From contig MWCO01000050.1 of the NCBI GenBank assembly GCA_002070115.1, forward strand, positions 1 to 46,804: 46,804 bases of DNA, read 5' to 3'. Positions within the stretch are counted from its first letter, which is position 1; each line of letters begins with the position of its first letter. The position numbers and the translations under genes were made by a program. Under the pieces are notes generated by a model, which saw nothing but the letters and a program-made list of their open reading frames with translations, had not been told where the DNA came from and ran no database searches. The DNA comes from Deltaproteobacteria bacterium ADurb.Bin207 (GTDB taxonomy: Bacteria > Myxococcota_A > Polyangia > Polyangiales > Polyangiaceae). Shown here piece by piece: positions 34,097 to 42,981 of this stretch.

Positions 34097-36013
34097 ATGA
34101 GACTGCGCCCTCTCATGATGTCATGCGTGCTGGGGACGGGCATGATGCTGGCTGCTGGAGTTGCTTCGGCTCAGCAAGAAGGTGAGTTTTCCGTTCAACG
34201 CTTCGAGCCTGCCCCTGGACCGAATAACTTCGTAACTGTCGAAGGTGCTCGTGTCACGGGGGATATGGCTTGGTCCGTTGGGCTGTTCGGAAACTACGCT
34301 CATCGACCGTTCGTGGTTCGTAGTTGTATTTCGGAAACGAATTGTGATGAAGCCAACAAGTTGTTGAACGACGACATTGCGGTTGTGCGTGACCTCATTA
34401 CGGCAGACGTGCTGGCGTCATTGGCTCCGATATCGAGATTGCAAATCGGATTGCGTATCCCGCTGTCGTACGTCAATGGCGATGGTGTCGATACGGTTCG
34501 AGGCCAGCCGGCGACGGGTGGGCTATCTGGCTTTGGTCTTGGCGACCCCACGTTGGAGGGCAAGTATCGATTCTTTGGTGAGCCGGACACGCCGTTGGTT
34601 CTCGGTGCGGGTGCGTTTGTTTCCGGCCCCGTGGGTCACGCCATGGCGGAAGGTAAATACATCGGGTATTCCTCGCCGGTGGTAGGACTGCGTGGAATCG
34701 CGGATTTCCAGGCAGGAGCCTTGTCTCTCGGCGGAAATCTCGCCGCCCTTTATCGATCCAGTGCGACGTTGGGTTCGACGGAACTCGGACCTGAATTCCG
34801 TTATGGTGGTGCGGTGGGCTACAACGTCAGCCCGGTGTTCAAACTGGTGGGGGAGGGATACGGGGGAACGAAATTCAGCACAAAAAATGGAACCAATAGC
34901 TTGGAGGCGTTGGGGGCGGTGCAGATCATGCCCTTGCGCTCCGGCTTTTCGTTCACCTTGGGCGGCGGCGCCGGCGTCATTCAAGGCGTCGGGGTTCCGA
35001 TGTTTCGTGGATTCGCAGGTATTTTGTATTCTCATACCGCCACGGATACCGATGGCGATGGAATCCCGGATGATGTCGATCAGTGCCCGACTGAGCCCGA
35101 GGATTTGGACGGTTTCGAGGATGAAGACGGATGTCCGGATCCGGATAACGATGGAGACACCATCCCCGACGATCGGGACAAGTGCCCCAATCAGCCTGAA
35201 ACCTTCAATGACTACCAAGACGATGACGGATGTCCGGATGAGATTCCTGACCGGGACAAAGACGGCATAGCGGATAGCGAAGACAAGTGTCCAGACGCGG
35301 GTGGCGAAGTCATTCGTGTCAAGGGACCTCATTATGGTTGTCCCGACCGTGACAAGGATGGCATCCCGGACCACTTGGATAAGTGCCCCGATGAGCCGGA
35401 GGATACGGACGGCTACATGGACGAGGACGGATGTCCGGATCCGGATAATGATGGCGACGGAATCCCGGATGTGGAGGACCAATGCGTCGACGTGCCGGGG
35501 CCCAAAGACAACCACGGTTGTCCTTACGAAGACAAAGACAAGGACGGGATCCCCGATCACCTGGATAAGTGTCCAGACGAACCGGAGAACTACAATGGAT
35601 ACCAGGATGAGGACGGTTGTCCGGACAATAGGCCCACCTTGGTGACGCAAACGGCGGACGCCATCGAGATTCAGGGCTCGGTGGAGTTCGCCACCAACAG
35701 CTCCAAAATCGTGGGAGCGAAAAGCTTCCAGATCCTTGATGGAGTTGCTTCGCTCATGGTTCACAACCTGCGCATCCAACAGGTGGAAGTACAAGGTCAT
35801 ACGGACAATCGAGGTGGTGAAGCCGCCAACAAGAAACTGTCCCAAGACCGAGCGGAAGCCGTCGTCAAGTACCTCACAGAAAAAGGCGTCCAGGCTTCCC
35901 GACTCACCGCTGTCGGATATGGTCAAGAAAAACCGATCGCGGACAACAACACCAACGCTGGCCGTCAAAAGAACCGACGGGTCGAATTCAAGATCACCCG
36001 TCAAGCCAAGTAA
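34097..36013 (+). CDS. OmpA-family protein with N-terminal barrel and TSP3 repeats
   Basis: A 638-residue exported protein. The signal peptide ends at VASAQ. Residues 25-310 form a transporter-like or barrel-like beta domain (repeated strands such as LQIGLRIPLSYV). About 200 residues of calcium-binding thrombospondin type-3 repeats follow, with at least six units of the form DxDGDGIPDxxDxCP. The C-terminal OmpA domain (about 525-635) includes VEVQGHTDNRG, LSQDRAEAV and GYGQEKPIA, followed by NRRVEFKI, the peptidoglycan-binding signature. It tethers the outer membrane to the cell wall, and the TSP3 stalk should stiffen with calcium. AAGGAG ten bases before the ATG supports the start. The next gene begins 47 bases later on the same strand. 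A 512-codon antisense open frame (34523-36061) is a shadow of the Asp/Gly codons. Confidence 0.92.
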   Translation: MRLRPLMMSCVLGTGMMLAAGVASAQQEGEFSVQRFEPAPGPNNFVTVEGARVTGDMAWSVGLFGNYAHRPFVVRSCISETNCDEANKLLNDDIAVVRDLITADVLASLAPISRLQIGLRIPLSYVNGDGVDTVRGQPATGGLSGFGLGDPTLEGKYRFFGEPDTPLVLGAGAFVSGPVGHAMAEGKYIGYSSPVVGLRGIADFQAGALSLGGNLAALYRSSATLGSTELGPEFRYGGAVGYNVSPVFKLVGEGYGGTKFSTKNGTNSLEALGAVQIMPLRSGFSFTLGGGAGVIQGVGVPMFRGFAGILYSHTATDTDGDGIPDDVDQCPTEPEDLDGFEDEDGCPDPDNDGDTIPDDRDKCPNQPETFNDYQDDDGCPDEIPDRDKDGIADSEDKCPDAGGEVIRVKGPHYGCPDRDKDGIPDHLDKCPDEPEDTDGYMDEDGCPDPDNDGDGIPDVEDQCVDVPGPKDNHGCPYEDKDKDGIPDHLDKCPDEPENYNGYQDEDGCPDNRPTLVTQTADAIEIQGSVEFATNSSKIVGAKSFQILDGVASLMVHNLRIQQVEVQGHTDNRGGEAANKKLSQDRAEAVVKYLTEKGVQASRLTAVGYGQEKPIADNNTNAGRQKNRRVEFKITRQAK

Positions 36014-36060
36014 CCCTGCCTCTTCTCTTTTCCTCACCGCGTGTGCTACCCATTGCCCCA

Positions 36061-37197
36061 ATGATCGGGGTTCATCTCTCTCGTCACCTCCAGCCTACCG
36101 TCCTTGCCGCAGGGCTGCGTCTAGCGCATAAGCCACTCGTGATGGGCCTGGTTGCCTGTTGCCTGGCTCTCACTTCGGAATCTTTCGCCCAACAGACGGA
36201 TTATCAAGGTCCATCTCGCGCGCCTCACGTCCGGCTGCTCCTCGATGCACACACGTGGCATGGTCCGTGGACGATCACGTTCGTCAACGAAGAAGACGTT
36301 CCCGTCCGTATTGCCGCCGATGCTCGTCAGCTCTCCCTTCTCGTTCGCCTTCCTAACGACAAAAACTACACCAAGTGTAGCCTTCCCTCATCGATGCGCG
36401 GGACCGGGCGTGATCGACAACTCGTGCTCGACCCCGCGCAATCCTATGTCGAAACGATCGACCCAAGGCTGTACTGCTGGGGAGAAAATCAAACAAAACT
36501 AGCTCCAGGGGCTTCCGTGACTGCGTTCGTGGGCTGGGCTCCTGATGTGCGTTTGGAAAAACGGTCGAAACCGCAAGTGGCTCCCTTCGTGGTGGAGCCT
36601 GTTCTGGCTCCACCAGCCTTTCCGTTCACCAAACAGATGGCTTCTCTTACCCATTGGCTCGCAGCGTCAGACGATTCGTTGATCGCGCAGCCCGAGCAAC
36701 CTCCTGCGCGGTATGTGGGAACACCGGACCTTCGGCTGAGCACACCGAAGTGGGAAGATGCGGACCTTCGCTCCGCGCGTATATCGGCGACACTCACCAA
36801 TGTTGGGGACCGTGCGGCGCTCATTCATATTCGTCCCGATGACCTGGAATTGCGCGTACAGCGCCCGGATGGATCGATGGCCGCGTGTGGACCGGGGTCC
36901 AGCTATCGCGCGGCCGTGCGTGATTTCTTTCTCACCATTCAACCTGGTAAATCCGTGTCGGTCAGCTCTTTGCTTTCTGAGCGTTGTCCCTCCGGAACGT
37001 TCGAGCGACCCGGGTTGTATCAATTGCACACCACACTGCGCGCCCGTGACAATGGTTCGGCCTTTCACTTGCAAGCCATCACGGGTGACTTCGCGGCTCC
37101 CACACCAACGCTATTGCGGCTTCGAACGGCGCGATTGCCGTTTTATGCCGCCGTCCCCGAAGCCTCCCCCGCGACTCCTCCACGTAACGGACCGTGA
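36061..37197 (+). CDS. Secreted protein of unknown function
   Basis: A 378-residue protein with an N-terminal hydrophobic stretch (VMGLVACCLALTSESFAQQ) after a long basic lead, consistent with a signal peptide. The mature part is beta-rich, with two segments that could be Ig-like sandwiches: WTITFVNEEDVPVRI at about 60-180 and SATLTNVGDRAALIHI at about 250-340. Phrases such as LLVRLPNDKNYTKCSLP and LPGKSVSV-like ISxLLSERC read like a DUF-type protein about protein quality or matrix, but I recognise no family. It probably shares a transcript with the OmpA/TSP3 gene upstream (47 bases). The start is uncertain: ATG at 36061 is used; ATG at 36142 would give a cleaner signal peptide. Confidence 0.65.
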   Translation: MIGVHLSRHLQPTVLAAGLRLAHKPLVMGLVACCLALTSESFAQQTDYQGPSRAPHVRLLLDAHTWHGPWTITFVNEEDVPVRIAADARQLSLLVRLPNDKNYTKCSLPSSMRGTGRDRQLVLDPAQSYVETIDPRLYCWGENQTKLAPGASVTAFVGWAPDVRLEKRSKPQVAPFVVEPVLAPPAFPFTKQMASLTHWLAASDDSLIAQPEQPPARYVGTPDLRLSTPKWEDADLRSARISATLTNVGDRAALIHIRPDDLELRVQRPDGSMAACGPGSSYRAAVRDFFLTIQPGKSVSVSSLLSERCPSGTFERPGLYQLHTTLRARDNGSAFHLQAITGDFAAPTPTLLRLRTARLPFYAAVPEASPATPPRNGP

Positions 37198-37272
37198 TAG
37201 TGTCAAAGAGATGATCTTGGCCTTCGCTGTGGTATGTTGCGCGACCCACTGCAACGATGACGAAGGCTTCTG

Positions 37273-38238
37273 ATGAGCACAGCACGAACTCCATCTTCAT
37301 CGCCGACATGCAACGCAACTAGTCGGTCGCACGCCCCCGTTCTCGATTCGATTGTCGACGCTTTATGTGCGGAAGACCGTGGGATATTGCGCCACGTCAG
37401 AAAACCGCCGTGTGCAGAACCATTGCCTTCTGCCGCGACCGTGGCATCCCTCGTGGAACAGCTTCGTGCCACGATTTTCCCAGGATATTTTGGTGCTGAT
37501 GAACTCTCACCCGAAAACGCTCGGTACCATCTCGGACATATTCTCGACAAGGTGCGTCGTGGACTCAGAACTCAAATCAAGCGCGGAATCTGTTTCTCGT
37601 GTGATCCCACGGCCCCAAAACCGGATTGTGCGGATCGGGCCACACAGGTCACGGATGCGTTTTTGAAGCGCCTTCCCGATATCCAGATGGCTCTCATGGA
37701 CGATGCGCAGGCGGCGTATGAAGGCGATCCTGCAGCGGTGTCTCCAGACGAAGCCATTTTTTGTTATCCCGGTCTTCGCGCGATCACCGACTATCGAATC
37801 GCCCATGAATTGCATCTGCTTGGCGTGCCGTTGCTGCCGCGCATGATTACAGAGCATGCGCACGGGGCCACGGGCATCGACATTCACCCAGGCGCACAAA
37901 TTGACCGACGCTTTTTCATCGACCATGGAACGGGAGTCGTGATCGGTGAAACGTGTGTCATCGGACGAGGGGTTCGTCTGTACCAGGGGGTGACCCTTGG
38001 AGCGAAGAGCTTTCCTCTCGATGAAAACGGTAAGCCCATCAAAGGGATCGCACGTCATCCGATTCTCGAAGACGATGTCATCGTATATTCGGGAGCTACG
38101 ATTCTTGGTCGAATCACGATCGGTCGCGGCTCTGTCATCGGAGGCAATGTATGGCTGACCCGTGGAGTTCCGCCCAATAGCCGGATTGCTCAACAAGCGC
38201 CTCGACAGGAAGTATTCGTCGATGGTGGAGGAATCTAA
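37273..38238 (+). CDS. cysE: Serine O-acetyltransferase (EpsC/CysE type)
   Basis: A 321-residue cytoplasmic enzyme that transfers acetyl from acetyl-CoA to L-serine, giving O-acetylserine for cysteine synthesis. The N-terminal 180 residues are helical, as in the EpsC-type long form. The C-terminus is a left-handed beta-helix of hexapeptide repeats, with active-site signatures GIDIHPGAQID, FIDHGTGVVIGETCVIG and GVTLGAKSF, and ends in a short tail that in this family inserts into the cysteine synthase active site (the terminal Ile is visible). GAAGG six bases before the ATG supports the start. No cysK is adjacent. It faces the leftward PEGA-like gene. Confidence 0.93.
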   Translation: MSTARTPSSSPTCNATSRSHAPVLDSIVDALCAEDRGILRHVRKPPCAEPLPSAATVASLVEQLRATIFPGYFGADELSPENARYHLGHILDKVRRGLRTQIKRGICFSCDPTAPKPDCADRATQVTDAFLKRLPDIQMALMDDAQAAYEGDPAAVSPDEAIFCYPGLRAITDYRIAHELHLLGVPLLPRMITEHAHGATGIDIHPGAQIDRRFFIDHGTGVVIGETCVIGRGVRLYQGVTLGAKSFPLDENGKPIKGIARHPILEDDVIVYSGATILGRITIGRGSVIGGNVWLTRGVPPNSRIAQQAPRQEVFVDGGGI

Positions 38239-38301
38239 TCGACGCGCCCTCGTCGTCGGTTTTCCCTTGAATCACAGAGGGAACAACCATGGCTCCAAGC
38301 T

Positions 38302-39177
38302 TCAAAACGAGCCTTGTACGAAAGCCATGGCGGTGTGTTTTCGCAAGTCCAGGCTCGGTTGCACGCTTGCCGTGGAAGTGGGAACCGAGGGGCGAGATAA
38401 GTAAAAATAGGTAGCCGCGCCGAGCGAGACGAGTCCTGCCCCTAGCGCGATATCCCCAATCAATATGTCACGTTTGGCAGCATCCACGTCGCTCGTGGAG
38501 CAGAACGGTTTGCATCCCTGCGCATCGAGGTCGGAGCGTTTCGACAGTCCCCGCGCTTCGAAATAAACGGAGGTGGCAAGCCCCGCGATCCCAACGCCCC
38601 CGAGCACATAAACCATGGTGGGCACGGGTCGAATGGTGTCTCGATCGACGTCAGGAGTAGGTTCCAAGGGGGCTGGTGGACCGCTGGACGTCGACTCGAA
38701 CACGACCATGACTTCATGGTTTTTAATTCCTTCACGAAACACCGTCTCTTGTTCGACGGGCGGGAGTCCATCGGTTTCGAAGCGAAGAACGTGAGGTCCC
38801 GGGTCCACTTCGATCGCGCGACCGTCGAGCGTGGAGGCCACCTGTCGGCCATCGACGAGCACGCGCACCTCATATAGTTCGGTTCCATCCGCACGACGTG
38901 CAATGACCGAGATGGTGGGGATGCTGCTGTTGACTTCCGTAAGCCACGGGGCGCATTCCTTTTGAAGAATCGTTGGGCAGGTATCTCGAACGCACGTAAG
39001 CAAGCTCTGCCGTGCATCGAGAAGTTTCCCTTCTTTTCTAGCTACTTGCGCGTGCTCGTGGGCTTCGATGCAGGCCTGTACATCATCTGCCCGAGATACC
39101 GTGGGAAATACGGTAGCCATGACACCAACAAGGGCCACAGGGGCATAGAAGCGTCGAGTGATAGGTTTGAGGCTCAC
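38302..39177 (-). CDS. PEGA-like membrane protein coupled to a Ser/Thr kinase
   Basis: A 291-residue exported protein with signal peptide (to SRADD), a Cys-containing helical region (ACIEAHEHAQ, CVRDTCP, ECAPW), a PEGA-like beta module (about 95-165: RVLVDGRQVASTLDG, EVDPGPHVLRF), and two hydrophobic helices flanking a loop with two cysteines (GCKPFC). It ends in FVQGSF, like its paralogue at 4092-5120. The start is GTG at 39177: it overlaps the kinase stop as GTGA and has GGAG eight bases upstream, so it is translationally coupled. A shared task with the kinase, for example as a target or sensor partner, is inferred from this. The upstream ATG at 39240 lies inside the kinase gene and lacks a signal peptide. 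Confidence 0.78.
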   Translation of the reverse strand: MSLKPITRRFYAPVALVGVMATVFPTVSRADDVQACIEAHEHAQVARKEGKLLDARQSLLTCVRDTCPTILQKECAPWLTEVNSSIPTISVIARRADGTELYEVRVLVDGRQVASTLDGRAIEVDPGPHVLRFETDGLPPVEQETVFREGIKNHEVMVVFESTSSGPPAPLEPTPDVDRDTIRPVPTMVYVLGGVGIAGLATSVYFEARGLSKRSDLDAQGCKPFCSTSDVDAAKRDILIGDIALGAGLVSLGAATYFYLSRPSVPTSTASVQPSLDLRKHTAMAFVQGSF

Positions 39178-40742
39178 CTTAAGCACTCCGGTTTGAAACG
39201 TTTGATGCCATTGGCATCGACGGTAAACGGGGGATCGCATTGTGCTGCGGGGGGCGTTGTTCCGGCAGGTGGTTTCGTGGGAGAAGGTGGTGGTTTGTCC
39301 TTGTTTCCCGCGGGCTTGATGACAGGCGGGCGAACCACGGGACGCGCGGAAGCTTCGGGCTCCTGACTATCGGGCTCTTCGACAACGACGTCTGCGTCTT
39401 CCGTCACTCGCATGAGCTGATCGATTTGTATCGTCGGCGTTTCTTCTTGGATTGTGGCGGACGGTGGCGCCGTCGCGTGAGGGGAATCGCTACTCACGGT
39501 TGAAGTTGCTGAATGAACGAGAGTGTACGCACCAATGATTCCGAGACCGATGATTCCAATGGCAACACCCGCGGAAAGGATGACGACATGGCGTCCGGAC
39601 GATGAGGACTGCTGGGAGACAATGGTCGTTCCGCCTGGTGTTGGCAAAGATGAGATGACGCCGGTGTTTGGAGCCGATATCACTGAAATGCCGGAAGAGG
39701 CAGTGGGTTGAGATAGTAGTTCGTGTACTTCGAAGGCGGGCTGTGAGGTTAGACTCTCGAATTCCGCAATTTTGTCAGCCTTTTCGCGTAACTCATCGCC
39801 GACTTCCTCACGAACCCAGTCACCGACTTCGCGCGTGGAAGCGACGACGAGGGCCTTTTCGATGGCGATGGCCATATCGCGCGCGCTTTGCCATCGATCG
39901 TCGGGGCGGGCCGAAAGCCCTTGAAGCACGATATTGTCGAGGCTTTTGGGGAGCCCTGGCGTTCGTTGGCTTGGAGGTTCGATCGCTGCGTTGCTCGTGC
40001 GTTCGAGGATTTCGTGCATCAACGAAACGTCATGCTGTCCTTTGAACAGTTTTCGATTGCTCAAAAGTTCCCACAACACGACAGAAGCAGCGTAGATATC
40101 CGCGCGCCGGTCGATCGGTTCGCCCCGGATCTGTTCTGGAGGCATGTATTGGATCTTGCCTTTGAGAGACCCTTGTCGCGTGCTTTGAAGCCGTCCACCA
40201 GCTTTGGCGACACCGAAGTCGATGACCCGCGCAACCCCATCGACATCCACCAAGATGTTTTGAGGTGATACGTCACGGTGAACGATGCCGAGGGACTGTC
40301 CATTTTCGCCGATGGCTTCATGAGCAGCGTGCAGTCCATGAAGGGCACCGACCATGATGCTCAACGTAATTTTTGGGGGAATCCGTTTGTCGCCGGTGCG
40401 GGCGGAGCGAGCAAGACGTGATACCGAGGCGCCCTGGACGTAGTCCATGACGAGGAACACCTCTTTGTCGAGCACGACCACATCGAGGATCGATACGACA
40501 TTCGGATGGCGTACGCGGGAAGCCAGACGGGCTTCGTCCAAAAACATGGCGACGAAATCCGGGTCTTTGGCCAGGTGTTCATGCAAGCGTTTGATCGCTA
40601 CGGTTCGCGAAAAACCCGCTTCGCCAAGGAGTCTTCCGAGATGCACCGTGGCCATGCCTCCGGACGCGATCTCATGATGGATGGCATATCGTCCGATGAC
40701 TCGGTGTGCGGTGGAAGGCGAGGAAGGAGAAAGAGATGTCAC
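39174..40742 (-). CDS. Membrane Ser/Thr protein kinase (PknB-like)
   Basis: A 522-residue kinase with an intracellular kinase domain (about 15-290): glycine loop ASGGMATVH, ATP-binding Lys in VAIKRL, catalytic loop HRDVSPQNILV (Ser-Pro in place of Lys-Pro, a common bacterial variant), DFGVAKA, and YMPPEQIRG where most have SPEQ. A juxtamembrane helical region, one transmembrane helix (about 385-410) and a Pro/Ala-rich extracytoplasmic region with a C-terminal Cys-containing segment follow. The start is GTG at 40742, directly downstream of a plausible promoter, so the message may be leaderless. It is coupled to the PEGA-like gene by a 4-base overlap. No PASTA repeats are present, so muropeptide sensing of the PknB kind is not implied. 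Confidence 0.9.
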   Translation of the reverse strand: MTSLSPSSPSTAHRVIGRYAIHHEIASGGMATVHLGRLLGEAGFSRTVAIKRLHEHLAKDPDFVAMFLDEARLASRVRHPNVVSILDVVVLDKEVFLVMDYVQGASVSRLARSARTGDKRIPPKITLSIMVGALHGLHAAHEAIGENGQSLGIVHRDVSPQNILVDVDGVARVIDFGVAKAGGRLQSTRQGSLKGKIQYMPPEQIRGEPIDRRADIYAASVVLWELLSNRKLFKGQHDVSLMHEILERTSNAAIEPPSQRTPGLPKSLDNIVLQGLSARPDDRWQSARDMAIAIEKALVVASTREVGDWVREEVGDELREKADKIAEFESLTSQPAFEVHELLSQPTASSGISVISAPNTGVISSLPTPGGTTIVSQQSSSSGRHVVILSAGVAIGIIGLGIIGAYTLVHSATSTVSSDSPHATAPPSATIQEETPTIQIDQLMRVTEDADVVVEEPDSQEPEASARPVVRPPVIKPAGNKDKPPPSPTKPPAGTTPPAAQCDPPFTVDANGIKRFKPECLR

Positions 40743-40750
40743 GCGCTGTT

Positions 40751-40780
40751 AGTATACGGGATTGGACACCATGACCGCAA
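40751..40780 (-). promoter_or_regulatory. Putative sigma-70 promoter for the membrane kinase, possibly leaderless
   Basis: On the minus strand, TTGCGG (40775-40780) and TATACT (40751-40756) are separated by 18 bases. The -10 box ends 8 bases before the GTG start codon, so transcription would begin at or next to the start codon. The -10 is a 5/6 match and the -35 is weak (3/6). No Shine-Dalgarno lies upstream of the GTG, which agrees with leaderless initiation. Confidence 0.4.
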
Positions 40781-40955
40781 AGCCGTCGCACTCCATTGTT
40801 ATTTGCGATGGGCACTCGTGAGAAAGAATCGTAATTCCAGACTTCGGACCGGGCGCCCGTGGATGGGTCCGCGGTGCCATGACGTTAGTTCGTGGTGGAG
40901 TTCCCATCGTAACCCTTCGTTGACGGCGCTACGCAACTGCGACATCCTTTTGGTA

Positions 40956-42953
40956 ATGGCGCGTTCATTGGTTCGTAGCGCCGCGGTCGTTTGCGGCGTG
41001 GCAACTCTTTCGATTTCATCGGCTTGTTCCTTGACGGACCCACTCGGTGGATACGCCGATGGCCAAGGCAAACCGTCCGGGAGTGATGCGGGTACTGACG
41101 TCGTCAACGATGTGCATGTCGATGCTTGCCCCAAAGGGTTCGACGATTGTGACGGCCTTGCGAGCAACGGATGCGAGACGAACACGAATTCCAGCTTAGA
41201 ACACTGTGGAGGCTGCCATCAGCCCTGTCTGGTGGAGCAGGGGGTGGGAATTTGCTTGCTTGGACAGTGTCAAATCGATTCTTGCCTTCCGGGATTCGAT
41301 GATTGCGATGGGGAGGTGCAAAACGGGTGTGAGGCGGACTTGTCTGACGTTGCGCATTGCGGGTTCTGTGGGAACGTCTGCGAATTTGACAACGCGCAAG
41401 CCGTTTGTGAACAAGCCACCTGCCTTATCGACCATTGTCAACCGGGTTTCGACGACTGTGATTTGGACGAGGACAATGGGTGCGAGCAGGACATCCATTC
41501 TTCCCTTGAGCACTGCGGCGAGTGCGGAAAACCATGTCTGCCACGGCCGAACTCGACACCATCTTGCGAAAAGGGCTCGTGCTTATTGAAGTGCGACAAA
41601 GGTTATGGGGATTGCGATGGCGATCATGCCAACGGGTGTGAGTCGGAGTTGGGCGCGGATGTCATGAACTGTGGCGATTGCGGTCATGCCTGCTCGACGG
41701 CTCATGCTGCTCCTCAATGCATCGGAGGCAAATGCGTATTGACGTGTGAAGACGGGTTCGCAAGCTGCGATGACGACGTTACCACGGGCTGTGAAACGGA
41801 TATTGGATCGGACCCGAATCATTGTGGCTCATGCGAAACGGACTGCCCGTCGGCACCGGGAGCACAACCCTCGTGTGTCTCCCGAACGTGTGGTCTGGCT
41901 TGTTTGTCCGGCTTGGGAGATTGCAACGCCAAGGATTCGGATGGTTGTGAGACGGACCTCACGACGCATGAACTGCATTGCGGTGTTTGTGGCAGGAGTT
42001 GTTGGGGGGAGGAATGTATCGAAGGGACATGCCCGAGCCGTTTGCTCGTCAAGGGCTTGAATCGTCCGACCGCGATGGTGCTCGATGCAACGCATGTGTA
42101 TTGGACGGACGCGTACGACAACAGTGTGTACAGCATGCCCAAGTCTGGAGGGGATAAGTCGACGGTGGCATCGGAGGGAGCGACTGGTCCGATCACCATT
42201 TACGGCGGGATATTGTATTGGGCGACGGGTCTTGGAATTGCGAAAGTGGCTGTGAATGGGGGGGCAAAGAAAAGTGTGGTCGATGGCGAAAGTCTCGTTG
42301 TCGATCTGACCAATGATGGTTCGACGTTGTTTTGGCTGCGTCCTGGAACTTGGAGCGGCAGTGCGTACAACGAGGATGGGAAAGTCGTGCGGGCCTCGAT
42401 GTCTGGGGGATCAGTGCTCGAGCTTTCGGTGGATCAGAAAATGCCCAAGGCGTTGGTGGTCGATTCCACGCACGTATATTGGGTCAATGAGGGAACCTAT
42501 TCGGGATTGAAGTACAACAACGATGGTTCCGTGATGAAAGTGGCGAAGACGGGGGGGGTGGTTACTACCCTGGCGTATGCGCAAAGTGCGCCGTGTGGCA
42601 TCGCGATCGATAACACCACTGTATATTGGGCGAATTGCCGTGATGGTTCGGTGTGGGCGGTACCAAAAACGGGAGGTGTGGCGACTGCCTTGGTGCAAGG
42701 TCAGACCGTGAGTGAGGGTCTGGTGATATCCGGGGGAGAATTGTATTGGCCGTATCGAGGACCTAGCCCTAACGCGGCTACTGGCGACGTAAAAAAAGCT
42801 TGGATAGGAGCGTCGCAACCCCTTGTTCTTGCGAAGTCGCAAGCGCAACCGATTCGGCTAGCGGTGGATAGTCTGTACGTGTACTGGCTCAACTGGGGGT
42901 TTGATGGCGACCCACCTCCAGGCAATGGCTCGGTATCGCGCGTTGCCCGGTAG
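40956..42953 (+). CDS. Cys-rich lipoprotein with six NGCE/CGxC repeats and a beta-propeller
   Basis: A 665-residue exported protein. The signal peptide ends in ISSAC, a lipobox. Residues 50-350 hold six repeats of about 48 residues, each with a GFDDC-type start, NGCE(T/A/S), HCGxC and a final pair of cysteines; this Cys-rich pattern is common in Polyangia surface proteins. Residues 365-665 form a beta-propeller with recurring (V/L)YW(T/V/A) and GG-V-T motifs such as DATHVYWTDAYDN and DSTHVYWVNEG. The likely location is the outer-membrane surface. A role in adhesion or matrix is inferred from architecture only. No Shine-Dalgarno is obvious; the start is the first ATG giving a signal peptide. 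The EVE gene begins 28 bases downstream. Confidence 0.85.
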   Translation: MARSLVRSAAVVCGVATLSISSACSLTDPLGGYADGQGKPSGSDAGTDVVNDVHVDACPKGFDDCDGLASNGCETNTNSSLEHCGGCHQPCLVEQGVGICLLGQCQIDSCLPGFDDCDGEVQNGCEADLSDVAHCGFCGNVCEFDNAQAVCEQATCLIDHCQPGFDDCDLDEDNGCEQDIHSSLEHCGECGKPCLPRPNSTPSCEKGSCLLKCDKGYGDCDGDHANGCESELGADVMNCGDCGHACSTAHAAPQCIGGKCVLTCEDGFASCDDDVTTGCETDIGSDPNHCGSCETDCPSAPGAQPSCVSRTCGLACLSGLGDCNAKDSDGCETDLTTHELHCGVCGRSCWGEECIEGTCPSRLLVKGLNRPTAMVLDATHVYWTDAYDNSVYSMPKSGGDKSTVASEGATGPITIYGGILYWATGLGIAKVAVNGGAKKSVVDGESLVVDLTNDGSTLFWLRPGTWSGSAYNEDGKVVRASMSGGSVLELSVDQKMPKALVVDSTHVYWVNEGTYSGLKYNNDGSVMKVAKTGGVVTTLAYAQSAPCGIAIDNTTVYWANCRDGSVWAVPKTGGVATALVQGQTVSEGLVISGGELYWPYRGPSPNAATGDVKKAWIGASQPLVLAKSQAQPIRLAVDSLYVYWLNWGFDGDPPPGNGSVSRVAR

Positions 42954-42981
42954 GTAATCGTGCGGATGGAGACGACGGACC

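Noticed and set aside
34523..36061. 512-codon open frame opposite the OmpA/TSP3 gene
   Set aside because: Its sequence mirrors the Asp/Gly repeat codons and shows no motif; a shadow.
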